This document shows positions 39,402-48,147 of a DNA stretch of 64,000 bases, in pieces; position 1 is the first letter of the stretch; the number at the start of each line of letters is the position of its first letter. The stretch comes from Microbacterium sp. NIBRBAC000506063 (GTDB lineage Bacteria > Actinomycetota > Actinomycetes > Actinomycetales > Microbacteriaceae): the NCBI RefSeq assembly GCF_017968845.1, contig NZ_CP072876.1, positions 2,294,001 through 2,358,000 of the forward strand, read 5' to 3'. Made by a program: the position numbers and the translations under genes. The notes under the pieces were generated by a model. That model was not told the DNA's origin. It made no database searches and was given only the letters and a program-made list of their open reading frames with translations.

Positions 39402-40906
39402 ATGGCTACTCCCGATCCCCGCACCACGACCGCAACGGGCGCCGATGTGCGCGTGCGCTTCTGCCCTTCGCCGACCGGCCTCCCGCACGTCGGACTGATC
39501 CGCACCGCCCTGTTCAACTGGGCCTATGCGCGTCACCACGGCGGCAAGCTCATCTTCCGGATCGAGGACACGGATGCCGCGCGCGACAGCGAGGAGAGCT
39601 ACCAGCAGCTGCTCGACGCGCTGAGGTGGCTGCACATCGACTGGGACGAGGGCGTCGAGGTCGGCGGGCCGCACGCCCCCTACCGGCAGTCGCAGCGCCA
39701 CGACATTCACCGTGAGGTGCTCGACAAGCTCATCGCCTCCGGCGCCGTCTACGAGAGCTTCTCGAACGCGGAGGAGATCGACGCCCGTAACGAGGCGGCG
39801 GGGCGTGCGAAGCAGCTCGGCTACGACAACCACGATCGCGATCTCACCGAGGAGCAGAAGGCGGCGTTCCGCGCCGAGGGGCGTCAGCCCGCGCTGCGCC
39901 TGCGCGTCCCGGACCACGACTTGACCTACGTCGACCTCATCCGCGGCGAGGTCACGTTCCCCGGCGGCTCGTTCCCCGACTTCGTGATTGTGCGGCCCAA
40001 CGGCATCCCGCTGTACACCTTCGTGAACCCGGTCGACGACGCGCTCATGGGTGTGACGCATGTGTTGCGCGGCGAGGACCTCATGCCGTCCACCGCCCGC
40101 CAGCTGGCGTTGTACAGCGCGCTCATCGATGCGGGTGTGACGGACTTCCTCCCGCGCTTCGGCCACATGCCGCTCGTCCTGGGCGAGGGCACGAAGAAGC
40201 TCTCCAAGCGCGACCCGCGGGCCGACCTGTTCCTGCAGCGCGAGAAGGGGATGATCCCCGAGGGGCTGCTGAACTATCTCGCTCTGCTGGGCTGGTCGAT
40301 CGGTCCCGACCGCGACGTGTTCTCGCTGGACGAGTTCGTCGCGGCCTTCGACATCGCCGACGTCAACCCGAACCCGGCACGCTTCGACCAGAAGAAGGCC
40401 GAGTCGATCAACGGCGACCACATCCGCCTGCTGGAGCCTGCGGACTTCGTCTCGCGCATCACGCCGTACCTGCAGAAGGCCGACGTCGTGAGCGACCCGG
40501 TGACCGAGCGCGAGCAGGAGCTGATCGACGCCGCCGCTCCGCTCGTGCAGGAGCGGATGCCGCTCCTCGGCGAGGTGTCGGGACTGCTCGGATTCCTGTT
40601 CACGGATGCCGTGACCCCGACGAGGACGCGCTGAAGGTCCTGCCGGCGAACGCGGCGGAGGTGCTCGCCGCATCCGTGGCCGCACTCGAGCCGCTCGACG
40701 CCTCGGCATTCACGACGTCGGCCATCCAGGAGGCGCTCTCCGGCGCGCTCGTGGAGGAGCTCGGGCTCAAGCCGCGGGTCGCCTTCGGGCCGCCGCGCGT
40801 GGCGATCACCGGTCGCCGCGTGTCGCCGCCGCTGTTCGAGTCGATGGAGCTGCTGGGCAAGGACGTATCCCTGGCGCGCCTGCGCGCCCTCGCCGAGACG
40901 TTGTGA
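39402..40906 (+). CDS. gltX: Glutamyl-tRNA synthetase (frameshift near 3' end)
   Basis: 501 residues after one C is restored in the run 40615-40618, which adds about 97 residues of anticodon-binding domain ending RLRALAETL. Class I signatures: [10 protein letters not shown] (HIGH equivalent) and KKLSKRDP (KMSKS). Charges tRNA-Glu and, in actinobacteria, also tRNA-Gln for the GatCAB pathway. A tRNA-Gln gene follows 80 bases downstream. TAGACT at 39387-39392 is the likely -10. The 190 bases upstream hold only this promoter and no gene that I see. Confidence 0.95.
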
Positions 40907-40924
40907 CACGCGCAACGCGCGGGT

Positions 40925-40953
40925 TTGGAGCACCCCGCCCGGTCAGGTAGACT
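40925..40953 (+). promoter_or_regulatory. tRNA-Gln promoter
   Basis: TTGGAG (40925-40930) and TAGACT (40948-40953) are separated by exactly 17 bases, close to the actinobacterial housekeeping sigma consensus, 33 bases before the mature tRNA 5' end. Confidence 0.75.
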
Positions 40954-40986
40954 TGACCCTCGGTGCACGGCTCCGGCTCGTGCCCT

Positions 40987-41058
40987 TGGGGTATGGTGTA
41001 ATTGGCAACACGGCTGATTCTGGTTCAGTTGTTCTTGGTTCGAGTCCAGGTACCCCAG
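40987..41058 (+). tRNA. tRNA-Gln (CTG)
   Basis: 72 bases. Acceptor TGGGGTA pairs with TACCCCA, discriminator G at 41058, D-arm with AATTGG, anticodon loop TTCTGGT giving CTG, T-arm CTTGG-TTCGAGT-CCAGG. CCA is not encoded. Followed at once by a terminator hairpin. Confidence 0.95.
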
Positions 41059-41060
41059 CA

Positions 41061-41091
41061 GAGAAAAACCCCCGCTCCACCGGGGTTTTCT
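41061..41091 (+). terminator. Terminator after tRNA-Gln
   Basis: GAGAAAAACCCCC pairs with GGGGTTTTCTC across a short loop (one bulged A), giving a stem whose 3' arm is itself a T-run. A clear intrinsic terminator, also usable by the convergent glycosylase gene that ends at 41133. Confidence 0.85.
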
Positions 41092-41132
41092 CGTCTCTAC
41101 CAGCTGTTTCGCCTCTGCGTTCCGCGAGCTTC

Positions 41133-41564
41133 TCACGGCCTCTCCCAGGCCTCGATTCCGCCGGGCACGACCGTGAAGAGAGGGTGCGGCATCGGGGAGG
41201 CCGCACTCCAGCGCACGAGGTCCTCCGGGCTGCGCTCGTGGAGCTTGCGACCGAGGTGCCGCCACTCGTGGTCGAGCTGCCCGACCGTCACCGGAATCCT
41301 CGCGGCATCCGCACCGCCCGGCTGCAGGATCCGCGTGGCGTCGAAGCGGTAGCCGCGCCGTGTCGCCTCCTCGGCGACCCCCTCGAGATAGGCGCCGACG
41401 GCGGCGAGCGGCTCGGCCTGCGCGCGGAAGCGCTCCAACTGCGGATGGTTCCGGTATCCGCGGGTGCGCCCCGCCAGCACCGCCTGCGCGAGCAGAGTCT
41501 CGCGCCAGCAGGCGACGAGCGCCATGCGGTCGAGGTGGGTCGGATGCAGCGACCAGATCCTCAC
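41133..41564 (-). CDS. Pyrimidine-dimer DNA glycosylase family protein (Pyr_excise)
   Basis: 143 residues from GTG 41564 with GGAGG eight bases upstream. Begins VRIWSLHPTHLDRMALVACWRE; then LLAQAVLAGRTRGYRNHPQL and LDHEWRHLGRKL, typical of the T4-endonuclease-V-like Pyr_excise family. The near-N-terminal start fits an N-terminal amine nucleophile (Val or Met removed), not verified. It repairs UV dimers in the family archetype. The GTG overlaps the TGA of crtEb, making it the last gene of the carotenoid operon. Confidence 0.8.
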   Translation of the reverse strand: MRIWSLHPTHLDRMALVACWRETLLAQAVLAGRTRGYRNHPQLERFRAQAEPLAAVGAYLEGVAEEATRRGYRFDATRILQPGGADAARIPVTVGQLDHEWRHLGRKLHERSPEDLVRWSAASPMPHPLFTVVPGGIEAWERP

Positions 41565-42447
41565 GATGAGAGCCTCCAATACGCGATGAGGACGAGTGTG
41601 ACGAAGAAGCCGGAGAGGTAGTTCAGCCAGAGGAACCTTCGCCAGGCGGCGTTCGTCTGCGCCGAGGTCTGGTCGGTGACGCGGAGCGAGGGCGCGCAGT
41701 TGAGGATGTAGGGGACGGCGAGCAGCGCGGCGAGGGTTCCCGGCCACGGGACCGCGAGCATGAGGAGCCCGGCCGACGCCCACAGCCCCAGCGCGACCCC
41801 CACCGTGCCGCGCGCACCGAACACCGTCGCGATGGAGGCGATCCCCGCCTCCCGGTCGGGCAGGATGTCCTGCACGGCGCCGAAGGCGTGCGCCGCCATA
41901 CCCCAGAGGAAGAACGCGGTGAGCACCAGGACCACGGGCATGCTGAACTCGGCGCCGGCCAGGGTGAGCCCGACGACGGCGGGGCTGACGAAATGGGTGC
42001 TCGAGGTGATCGAGTCGAGCACGGGGCGCTCCTTGAAGCGCAGGCCGGGAGCCGAGTAGGCGATCACCGCGAAGGTGCTCACGGCGATCGCTCCCCATGC
42101 GGCGGGGCCGCCCGCGCCGAGGAGCAGGACGAGGAAGGGGACGTTCGTCGCAGCGACGAGGACGAGGAGCGGCTTGTGCAGCGGGGGAGGGAGCAGCGCC
42201 CCCTCGATTCCGCCCTTGCGCGGGTTCTTGACGTCGGAGGCGTAGTCGAAGACGTCGTTGATCCCGTACATCGCGAGGTTGTACGGGACGAGGTAGTAGA
42301 GCACGCCGACGACGAGCAGCCAGTCCACCTCGCCGGTGGCCAAGAGCATCGCGGCCCGAACGGGAAGGCCGTGTTCACCCAGCTCACGGGGCGTGATGCG
42401 ACGAACGCCCCGCGCAGCAGGCGCCCCATCGGTGTGCGGCCCCGCAT
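41561..42447 (-). CDS. crtEb: Lycopene elongase, UbiA prenyltransferase (one frameshift)
   Basis: 295 residues after one base is restored in the run 42355-42357. ATG 42447 or 42429. Two aspartate motifs: NDVFDYASDVKNPRKGG and DILPDREAGIAS, with about eight membrane segments. Adds C5 dimethylallyl units to lycopene to make the C50 precursor flavuxanthin-type skeleton. As sequenced, it is in the same frame as crtYf with no stop between. Two further missing bases at 42459-42461 would give separate genes. Confidence 0.85.
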
Positions 42448-42449
42448 CG

Positions 42450-42738
42450 TCAGCGTCGCCCACAGCGCGGGCAGCGCCACCGCCACGGCTACGGGATAGG
42501 CGAAGTCCTCGAGCGGCGCGAGGCCGATCCGGACGCCGAGGATGAGCGACTCCTCGTAGCCGAAGAGTCCGGCCCCGATCATGATGCTGTCGAAGACCGC
42601 GGTGAGGGCGATGAGCACGACGACAGTGAGGACGACCGCCGTTGCATGACCGCGCCGATCGGGAAGGCGACGGGTGAGGAGGATGCCGCCGATCGCCGCG
42701 CCCGCAAGGAAGGGCAGGGTGAGGAACGCATAGGTCAT
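42450..42738 (-). CDS. crtYf: Lycopene cyclase domain protein, CrtYf type (3' end uncertain)
   Basis: About 96 residues from ATG 42738, overlapping the crtYe stop. Three hydrophobic helices with AVFDSIMIGAGLFGYEES and LAPLEDFAYPVAVAVALP, the ED-F motif of heterodimeric CrtYe/CrtYf cyclases. Cyclises the ends of C50 flavuxanthin with CrtYe. If two bases are lost in the run 42459-42461, the end becomes LWGRR-stop, close to the family. Otherwise the frame runs straight into crtEb. Confidence 0.78.
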
Positions 42739-43061
42739 CTCGGCGCCTTCCGGAGGGCGAGGATGCGCACCGATCCGGTGTAGAGCACCATCGTGCACAG
42801 CACGAGGAAGACGAGGAAGACGGGCTCCTCCAGCGGCATCTCCGGCCCGAGCATGATGCCCGTCGCCACGACGGCGTCGCCGTGCAGGAAGACCCCGGCG
42901 GCGATGCCCGCGGCATCCCACAGCAGCAGGAACGCCAGCCCTGCGGCGGTGACGAGCGCCGCTGCGGCGGCGTCACGCCAGAAGAACAGGCGGAAACGCC
43001 GGTCGAGCAGCAGCATGCATCCGATGCCCGCCAGCAGCGCGCCGAGATACGCGAAGCCCAT
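42735..43061 (-). CDS. crtYe: Lycopene cyclase domain protein, CrtYe type
   Basis: Intact, 108 residues. Three hydrophobic segments; MPLEEPVFLVFLVLCTMVL carries the EEP motif of the family. ATG shares a base with the crtI stop (TGATG), and its TGA overlaps the crtYf start. Acts as the partner subunit of CrtYf. Order crtB-I-Ye-Yf-Eb equals that of Corynebacterium glutamicum, where the product is decaprenoxanthin. Confidence 0.85.
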   Translation of the reverse strand: MGFAYLGALLAGIGCMLLLDRRFRLFFWRDAAAAALVTAAGLAFLLLWDAAGIAAGVFLHGDAVVATGIMLGPEMPLEEPVFLVFLVLCTMVLYTGSVRILALRKAPR

Positions 43062-44661
43062 CAACGGCTCCGCTCCGTCGTCCGGGCGGGCGTCGGCACC
43101 GCGGTGGGTCCGGCCGAATGGTCGCCGCGGATCCGCTTGAGGACGAGCTCCGCGCTGATCAGGCACATCGGCACGCCGACGCCCGGCGCCGTCGTCGCTC
43201 CCGCGTAGTAGAGGCCCGCGACGCGCTTCGACTGGTTCTGCGGACGCAGGAAGGCGCTCTGGCGAAGGGTGTGCGCCGGCCCGAGCATGCCGCCGCGCCA
43301 GGAGTGGTAGTCGCGCGCGAAGTCGGCGGGGCCGAGCGTGTGACGCACCACGACCCGCTCGCGGAGGTCCGGGATGCCCGCCCAGCGCGCGATCTGGTCG
43401 ATGGCCGCATCCGCGGCGCGCTCCACAGCCGGGTCGCCGGCGCCGTCGGCGCCACCGGAGCCGAGGGCGGGCTCGGCCGGCACGGGGACGAGCACGAAGA
43501 GGTTCTCGTGGCCCGCCGGGGCGACGCCGGCATCCGTCGCGCTCGGTCGGCAGACGTAGATCGAGGCGGGATCGGGAATCCGGGGGTCCTCACCGAAGAT
43601 CGCGGAGAAGTTCTCCTTCCAGTCCCGGGTGAAGAGCAGCGAGTGATGCGACAGCTCGGGGAGGGCACCCGACACCCCCAGCAGGACGATCACGGCACCC
43701 GGGCCGCTCACGCGTCGCTCCCACCACGATTCCGGGTAGCTCTGCGCCTCCGGATGCAGAAGCACCGTCTCGGTGTGGTGCAGGTCGGCGGCGGAGACGA
43801 CGACATCGCTCGTCTCCCGGTGCTCTGCTCCGTCGCCGTCACGCCAGTGCACGCCGGTGACGCGCTTTCTCCCTTGTGCTCCGGTGGTGATGATGCGTGT
43901 CACCTCGGCGTCTCGGACGATCTCGACGCCCTGCGCCTCGGCGAGGCGCTCGATCCGCGTCACCAGCTCCCCGAAGCCGCCCATCGGGTACTGCACGCCC
44001 TCGTCGAGGTCGAGCGCGCTCATGAGGTGATACATCGCGGGTGCACGGGCGGGATCGGTCCCGAGGAACACCGCCGGGTAGCCGAGGATCTGGCGGAGGA
44101 CAGGATGCCGGAACCGCCCGGCCACGTGCCTCTCCAGGGAACGCGTGAGCAGGGGAACGAGCCGTGGCAGATCGCGCAGCACTTCACGACCCGTCAGCGA
44201 TCGCGCGCGGGTGAAGGGGTTGTAGAGGAAGTGCTTCTCGGCCATGTCGGTTGCATGCGCGGCGGAGGCCAGGTAGTCGGCGAGGACGCTCGCGCTGCCG
44301 GGCTCGAGGGCTTCGAAGGTCTCGGCGACCTTCGCGGTGCCGAACGGAACGGTCACAGGCGGATCGGGCTGGAGCGGATCCTCCGGCTCTCGGAAGACCC
44401 GGTAGCCCGGGTCGAGCGTCCTCAGATCGAGCTGCTCCTCGGCGCTGGTCCCGAGCAGCCGGAAGAAGTGGTCGAAGACCCGCGGCATGAGATACCACGA
44501 TGGTCCGGTGTCGAAGCGGAACCCGTCGCGCTCGAGCACCCCGGCCCGTCCTCCAGGCGGTCGTTCCTCTCGAGCAGCCGGACCGAGTGTCCTTCCCGGG
44601 CGAGCAGCGCGGCAGTCGCGAGACCTGCCACGCCGCCGCCGACGACCACGGTGCGGGTCAT
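43061..44661 (-). CDS. crtI: Phytoene desaturase (one frameshift)
   Basis: 533 residues after one base is restored near 44551-44555, joining TVVVGGGVAGLATAALLA to RAGVLERDGFRFDTGPSWY. FAD-binding N-terminus, YPMGGFGELVTRIERLA, and the C-terminal LYYAGATTAPGVGVPMCLISA. Converts phytoene to lycopene in the membrane-associated complex. ATG overlaps the crtB stop. Confidence 0.92.
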
Positions 44662-45585
44662 GCGCGTGCGACCCTCGGCGCACCCGCGACCGAGCGCAGG
44701 AGGACGCCCGCCTTGGCCGGGGCGGGCAGCCGCACCCGCCGCTCGTACAGCTCGGCCGGCGAGGCGGCCGCGATGCGGTCGGTGAGCGCGGAGAACAGGC
44801 CGAGCGCGCTCCTGACCGCGGTGCGCGCATCGCGGGGAGCAACGGCAGGACGGATGCCGCATCCGCGAGCTGGGAGCGGATGGTCACCACCCATCGCCGC
44901 AGCTCCGGCTCGCTGAGACGCCCCTGAGGGCTGAGGTAGCTGCGCCCGAGACGAGAGGTGTCATCGGCGAGATCGCGGAGAAAGTTCACGTTCTGGAAGG
45001 CGGCCCCAGCTGCCTGGCGCCGTGCTCGAGCATCCGGCGCTGCTCGGGGTCCTGCGGCTCTTCGCGGAGGAAGACCCGCAGGCACATGAGTCCGACCACC
45101 TCGGCGGAGCCGTGGACGTAGTCGCGATGCGCCTCGAAGCCGAAGGCGACGACATGGTCGGACGGCGCGGTCTCGCTCGTGGCCTCGGAGAGCGGCGGGA
45201 GGTCGGCGCGCATAGACGAGAAGAAGGGGTCGATGAGCGTCGCATCGATGCCCGACTCCCGGGCCGTCCTCGCAAAGGCGTGCACGACCGGATTGCAGCT
45301 GTAGCCGAGGGCGAGGGCCGACGCCGTCTCCTCGGCGAGCGCGGTGAGGGCGCGATGCTGCTGCAACGGTGTCAGCCCTGCCTCGGAGGCGACGCCGTCG
45401 ACGAGCTCGTCGGCGACCCGGACGAGCGCGTAGATGTTCCGCACGTGGCGGCGGTGCCGACGACCGAGGAGGCGCGTGGCCATTCCGAACGATGTGGAGT
45501 AGGCGTCGATGACCTGTTTGGAGGCGCGTTCCGCGGTCGCGGAGTACCGGTCGAAGGACGCGAGGCGATCGAGTGCTCGGCTCAT
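44658..45585 (-). CDS. crtB: Phytoene synthase (two frameshifts)
   Basis: 309 residues after restoring one base at 45004-45007 and one at 44834-44837. Landmarks: YSTSFGMATRLL, the first Asp-rich motif YALVRVADELVD, and the second NVNFLRDLADDTSRLGRSYL. Condenses two GGPP to phytoene. ATG 45585 overlaps the crtE stop. Confidence 0.92.
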
Positions 45586-46705
45586 GCGCGCCGTCCCTCC
45601 AGCGATGAGGCGAGGCGGATGCAGAGTCGTATGACCGCCGCGGGCACGATATCCTCCCTGTTGGCCAGCGCATCGATGCCGGCGCGCATCTGCTGCTCCA
45701 TCAGGGAACGTGCGTACTCCTCGGCACCGCAGTCGGTGAGCAGTGCCCGGAGCATGCCACCCTCTCCTTCGCCGGCGATGAAGTCCTCGAAGTGCGGCGC
45801 GATGGCGGGCCACGCGGCCGTCGTCCGGGCGAAGGCGATGATCGCCGTCTCCTTCCCCTCGCGAAGATCGGAGAAGGGATCCTTTCCATGACTCTCCGGT
45901 GCGCCGAACGTCGAGAGGAGATCGTCCTGGAGCTGAAATGCCACCCCTAGGTGCCTTCCGGCCTCTCCGATAGCGCTCTCGAGCTCAGGCGAGGTCCCGG
46001 CGAGGACTGCCGCCGCACGCATCGGGAGCTCGAAGGTGTAGGTCGCCGTCTTCAGGCGGGACATCGACAGCACGGTGTGCAGCTCCGCGGGGATGACGCC
46101 GTCGCTGAGGCCCACGTCGAGCAGCTCCCGGCGACGGATTCGGTGATGGTGCGATCCAGGAGGTCGAGGAGTGCGAGACGCATCTGCGGGGGCAGCTGCT
46201 CGCGCGCGAAGGCCTGCAGCGCCGCGGTGAGCATGAGATCGCCCATCAGGATCCCGCCCGTTCGCGCCCAGTGCAGGACATCGTCCTGACTGGGCCGCCT
46301 CGGCGCGCTCGAAGCCGGTGCGGCATCCGCCTCGGTCTTCTGCAGCAGCGCTCCGATCAGATTCGGCCGGTGTCGCCGTGTGAGATCCCCATCGATCACA
46401 TCGTCATGGAGGAGGAAGGAGTAGTGCAGGAGCTCGACGGCTGCGGCGATGCGCACGACGGACGGGCGGGATGCGGAAACCGGGCGGTCTGCGGCGAGGG
46501 CGTCGAACAACTCGATCAGCAGCCGAGGGCGGAGCAGCTTGCCGCCGAGGATGCAGACGCCTGCTTCCTCCCACAGCGCCCCGAAATGCGTGCCATAGGC
46601 GGCTGCGGCCCGCGAGCGCGACTCGAGGAAGGCGGCGAGTTCACGACCGACGGCCTCGACGGTCTCTTCGTGCGCCGGACGCGCTGTGACCAGACCGACC
46701 ATCAT
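45582..46705 (-). CDS. crtE: Geranylgeranyl diphosphate synthase / polyprenyl synthetase (one frameshift)
   Basis: 374 residues from ATG 46705, restored by one base in the run 46127-46129. First Asp-rich motif LLHDDVIDGDLTRRHRP, second VAFQLQDDLLSTFG. Bulky residues before the first motif (SFL) limit chain length to about C20. Supplies GGPP to CrtB. ATGA overlap with idi upstream, and with crtB downstream. Confidence 0.9.
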
Positions 46706-47251
46706 GAGTCGATCCGAGCGAGCCAATCGCCCTCCTGGAGCAGGGGAACTGTTCGACGAGCCAGGGACTGAATGCGAAAGGCGCGCGCGCGACGGCTTCG
46801 GCCAGTGAGTCCGGGGCGATCCAGTGCCATTCCGCGACCTCGGAAGGGTCCGGTCTGAGTTCTCCGGCGAGCCTCGCCACGAAGACCGGGCAGACTTCGT
46901 TCTCGACGATGCCGTCGGGGTCCACTGCGCGGTAGCGGAAATCGGGCAGTGCGCATCGGGTGTCGGCGACGCCCGTGCCGAGCTCCTCGGCGGCGCGCCT
47001 GCGGATCGCCTGCTCAGGAGACTCGGCCGGTCGCGGGTGCCCGCAGAAGCTGTTCGTCCATACGCCGGGCCAGGTCCGCTTCGAGAGGGCGCGGCGAGTC
47101 GTCAGAAGAAGTCCGCGCTCGTCGAGCACGTAGCAGGAGAAGGCGAGATGGAGGGAGTGTCGCGCGTGTGGACCTCGGACTTGGAGGCTGTTCCGATCGG
47201 GGAGCCTTCCTCGTCCAGGAGTACGACATCTTCGGGTGCGTCACTCGGCAT
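46702..47251 (-). CDS. idi: Isopentenyl-diphosphate delta-isomerase, type 1 (two frameshifts)
   Basis: 183 residues from ATG 47251 after restoring one base at 47153-47155 and one at 46743-46746. Nudix-related IDI: VVLLDEEGSPIGTASK at the start, TNSFCGHPRPAES with the catalytic Cys, EELGTG, and ENEVCPVFVA; corrected end QEGDWLARIDS. Balances IPP and DMAPP, both needed here because CrtEb uses DMAPP. First gene of the carotenoid operon, divergent from a MarR gene. Confidence 0.88.
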
Positions 47252-47361
47252 TCCCTAACTCTATACAAATTAGGTCAGAACAAGAGAGAATAGCGACAAG
47301 GAAATACTAACTCGACGTAAACTATCAACCATACATAGAGATCTGCGGATAATATATGCGA
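47252..47361. promoter_or_regulatory. AT-rich divergent control region of the carotenoid operon
   Basis: The spacer between idi and the MarR gene is far more AT-rich than its surroundings. CTAACTC occurs twice in the same direction (47255-47261 and 47307-47313), and CCTAA/TTAGG (47254-47258, 47270-47274) forms an inverted pair. These are natural candidates for binding by the divergent MarR protein. TAATAT at 47350-47355 is the likely -10 for that gene. Confidence 0.55.
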
Positions 47362-47943
47362 ATGGTGAATTCTTCGGCGGAGGGGTCGGCGGACCCGATC
47401 GCGCAGAGTCTCTACGACGTGCGGTTCAGCAACCTCCGCGACGAACTGGTGACGAGCTGGCCCGTCTCCGACGAGGACGTCGAGCAGATCGCGCGAGTGA
47501 TGGCCGCTCTCTCTGCGCTTCGGCAAGCCGAGCAGGAGGTCTCCGACGCCTCGCAGAAGTACATGAGGCTCAGCAAGCAGGACATGCGGGCGATCCACTA
47601 CCTGATCGTCGCCGGCAATCGCGGCGCATTCGTCACCCCCGGCATGCTGGCGGCCCATCTCCACATCTCGGCGGCATCGACGACGAAACTGCTCAACCGG
47701 CTCGAGTCGGGCGGACACATCGTCCGGAACGTGCACCCCACCGATCGCCGGGCCTTCGCGATCACCGTGACGCCGGAGACCGAGGCGTCGGCGGTGCAGA
47801 CCGTCGGGCGCCAGCACGCGAGTCGTTTCCACGCGGCCGCCCGGCTCACCCGGGAGGAGAGGGACACCGTCATCCGCTTCCTCGACGACATGACCGCAGG
47901 GCTGTCGCTGGACGGGGCGAGCTGGGCTCAAGGACTCGACTGA
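47362..47943 (+). CDS. MarR-family regulator, CrtR-like by position
   Basis: 193 residues from ATG 47362; ATG 47356 is two codons earlier. The later start is preferred because TAATAT ends six bases before it. MarR winged helix: MRAIHYLIVAGNRG, LAAHLHISAASTTKLLNRLESGG, DRRAFAITVTP. Divergent from the idi-crt operon, the same arrangement as crtR of Corynebacterium, which represses carotenogenesis and responds to GGPP. Functional equivalence is inferred from position and family. Confidence 0.82.
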   Translation: MVNSSAEGSADPIAQSLYDVRFSNLRDELVTSWPVSDEDVEQIARVMAALSALRQAEQEVSDASQKYMRLSKQDMRAIHYLIVAGNRGAFVTPGMLAAHLHISAASTTKLLNRLESGGHIVRNVHPTDRRAFAITVTPETEASAVQTVGRQHASRFHAAARLTREERDTVIRFLDDMTAGLSLDGASWAQGLD

Positions 47944-48019
47944 CGCTGTGAAGAGCGCGCTCACCTCTTCCGGATGACATCCGTGCAAGCCGACGCGTGC
48001 GATCCGCCACCATCGGGGA

Positions 48020-48121
48020 ATGGATCTTCTGACGTGGGTCGGCGTTGCCCTGGCCGTCGTGTGCGTCATCATGATCGGAGTGGCAGTGGTGTCCGCCGTG
48101 GCGTACCGCAGGCGTCGATGA
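48020..48121 (+). CDS. 33-residue single-helix membrane peptide
   Basis: ATG 48020 to TGA 48119-48121: short MDLLTW start, one hydrophobic helix of about 21 residues (VGVALAVVCVIMIGVAVVSA), and a basic end AYRRRR. The stop overlaps an in-frame ATG (48118) of the next membrane-protein gene. No standard SD is present beyond GGGGA immediately before ATG. Hydrophobic helix plus positive tail and coupling favour a real small protein. No homologue known to me. Confidence 0.45.
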   Translation: MDLLTWVGVALAVVCVIMIGVAVVSAVAYRRRR

Positions 48122-48147
48122 GCACGGGTGAACCGAAGGAGTGCGAG

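Noticed and set aside
43061..45673. Apparent 870-residue CrtB-CrtI fusion
   Set aside because: Created by frameshifts. Restoring bases at 44551-44555, 44834-44837 and 45004-45007 gives separate crtB and crtI with an ATGA overlap.
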